Source: an uncultured Kingella sp.
GTDB lineage: Bacteria > Pseudomonadota > Gammaproteobacteria > Burkholderiales > Neisseriaceae
Reading direction: 5' to 3'
Length of the DNA stretch: 13,423 bases
NCBI GenBank assembly: GCA_916720425.1
Contig: CAKARD010000029.1
Coordinates: 1-13,423 of the forward strand
Each line of letters begins with the position of its first letter. Position 1 is the first letter of the stretch. Under the pieces are notes generated by a model. It was given only the letters and a program-made list of their open reading frames with translations. It ran no database searches and was not told the origin of the DNA. Shown one piece after another: positions 13,355 through 13,423 of the stretch. The position numbers and the translations under genes are program-made.

Positions 13355-13360
13355 TATAAT
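13355..13360 (+). promoter_or_regulatory. Extended -10 promoter for tRNA-Ser
   Basis: TGA-TATAAT forms a perfect extended -10, ending 9 bases before the first tRNA base. The -35 region (TTTTCT at 17 bases) is weak. Transcription would start at about 13367, leaving a leader of only a few bases for RNase P to remove. Confidence 0.6.
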
Positions 13361-13369
13361 ACTCCAAAT

Positions 13370-13423
13370 AGAGAGGTGGATGAGTGGTTTAAGTCGCACG
13401 CCTGGAAAGCGTGTATACGTGAA
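13370..13423 (+). tRNA. tRNA-Ser(GGA), 5' part, truncated by the window edge
   Basis: The sequence holds the 5' acceptor strand AGAGAGG, U8, a D arm (GGATGAGTGGTTTAAGTC) and an anticodon arm with stem CACGC/GCGTG and loop CTGGAAA, giving anticodon GGA (serine, UCC and UCU codons). The last visible bases, TATACGTGAA, begin the long variable arm typical of tRNA-Ser. The T arm and 3' acceptor strand are beyond the window. Confidence 0.93.

Noticed and set aside
13295..13399. N-terminal extension of the small lipoprotein to 105 residues
   Set aside because: It would place 35 residues before a clear lipoprotein signal peptide, cross the tRNA promoter and overlap the tRNA gene.

Overview
The window reads as a chromosomal core segment from a betaproteobacterium of the family Neisseriaceae. 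SecA, Tmk, PheS, PheT, ClpS and PepA all resemble the Neisseria versions as I remember them. The 10-12 base words GCTGCCTGAA / AGGCTGCCTGAA and GCAGCCTGAA / AGGCAGCCTGAA are DNA uptake sequence (DUS) dialects known from Simonsiella- and Kingella-type Neisseriaceae. I cannot name the species. Nearly all genes are on the minus strand; only the cold-shock gene and the tRNA are on the plus strand.

Layout, left to right. 1-1889: SecA, with its C-terminal third beyond the left edge. 2021-2500: a hemerythrin-like di-iron protein of the RIC/YtfE/DnrN type, with a candidate NsrR operator over its promoter. 2628-5666: a tight minus-strand operon clpS-clpA-copD-like, with clpS and clpA overlapping as TAATG. 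5823-6026: a divergent cold-shock protein gene whose leader carries a hairpin, followed by a strong terminator. 6124-7530: leucyl aminopeptidase PepA. 7531-7968: a gene-poor AT-rich gap holding at most one 40-codon ORF and the pheT terminator. 7969-12370: pheT, a HARE-HTH plus PD-(D/E)XK restriction-like gene, and pheS. 12426-13294: tmk and a small lipoprotein. 13370 to the end: the 5' part of tRNA-Ser(GGA).

The stretch from about 8200 to 12170 differs from the rest. It holds every DUS-like word I found in the window: 11 loci carrying 13 ten-base cores, counting both strands. About 9.4 kb of flanking sequence holds none. Five of the cores in pheT are read as the peptide LPE(N/H). A nuclease-like gene sits between pheS and pheT, a place already known in meningococci as an insertion hotspot for restriction-modification systems, and it has a DUS at each end and one inside. 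The simplest reading is that pheS-nuclease-pheT entered by DUS-guided natural transformation from a relative with another DUS dialect. This is the most interesting part of the window.

How the genes work together: SecA drives protein export. ClpS/ClpA choose and unfold N-degron substrates for the ClpP protease, and PepA can trim the resulting peptides. PheS/PheT charge tRNA-Phe, Tmk makes dTDP for DNA synthesis, and the di-iron protein is likely part of the response to nitric oxide or iron-sulfur damage.
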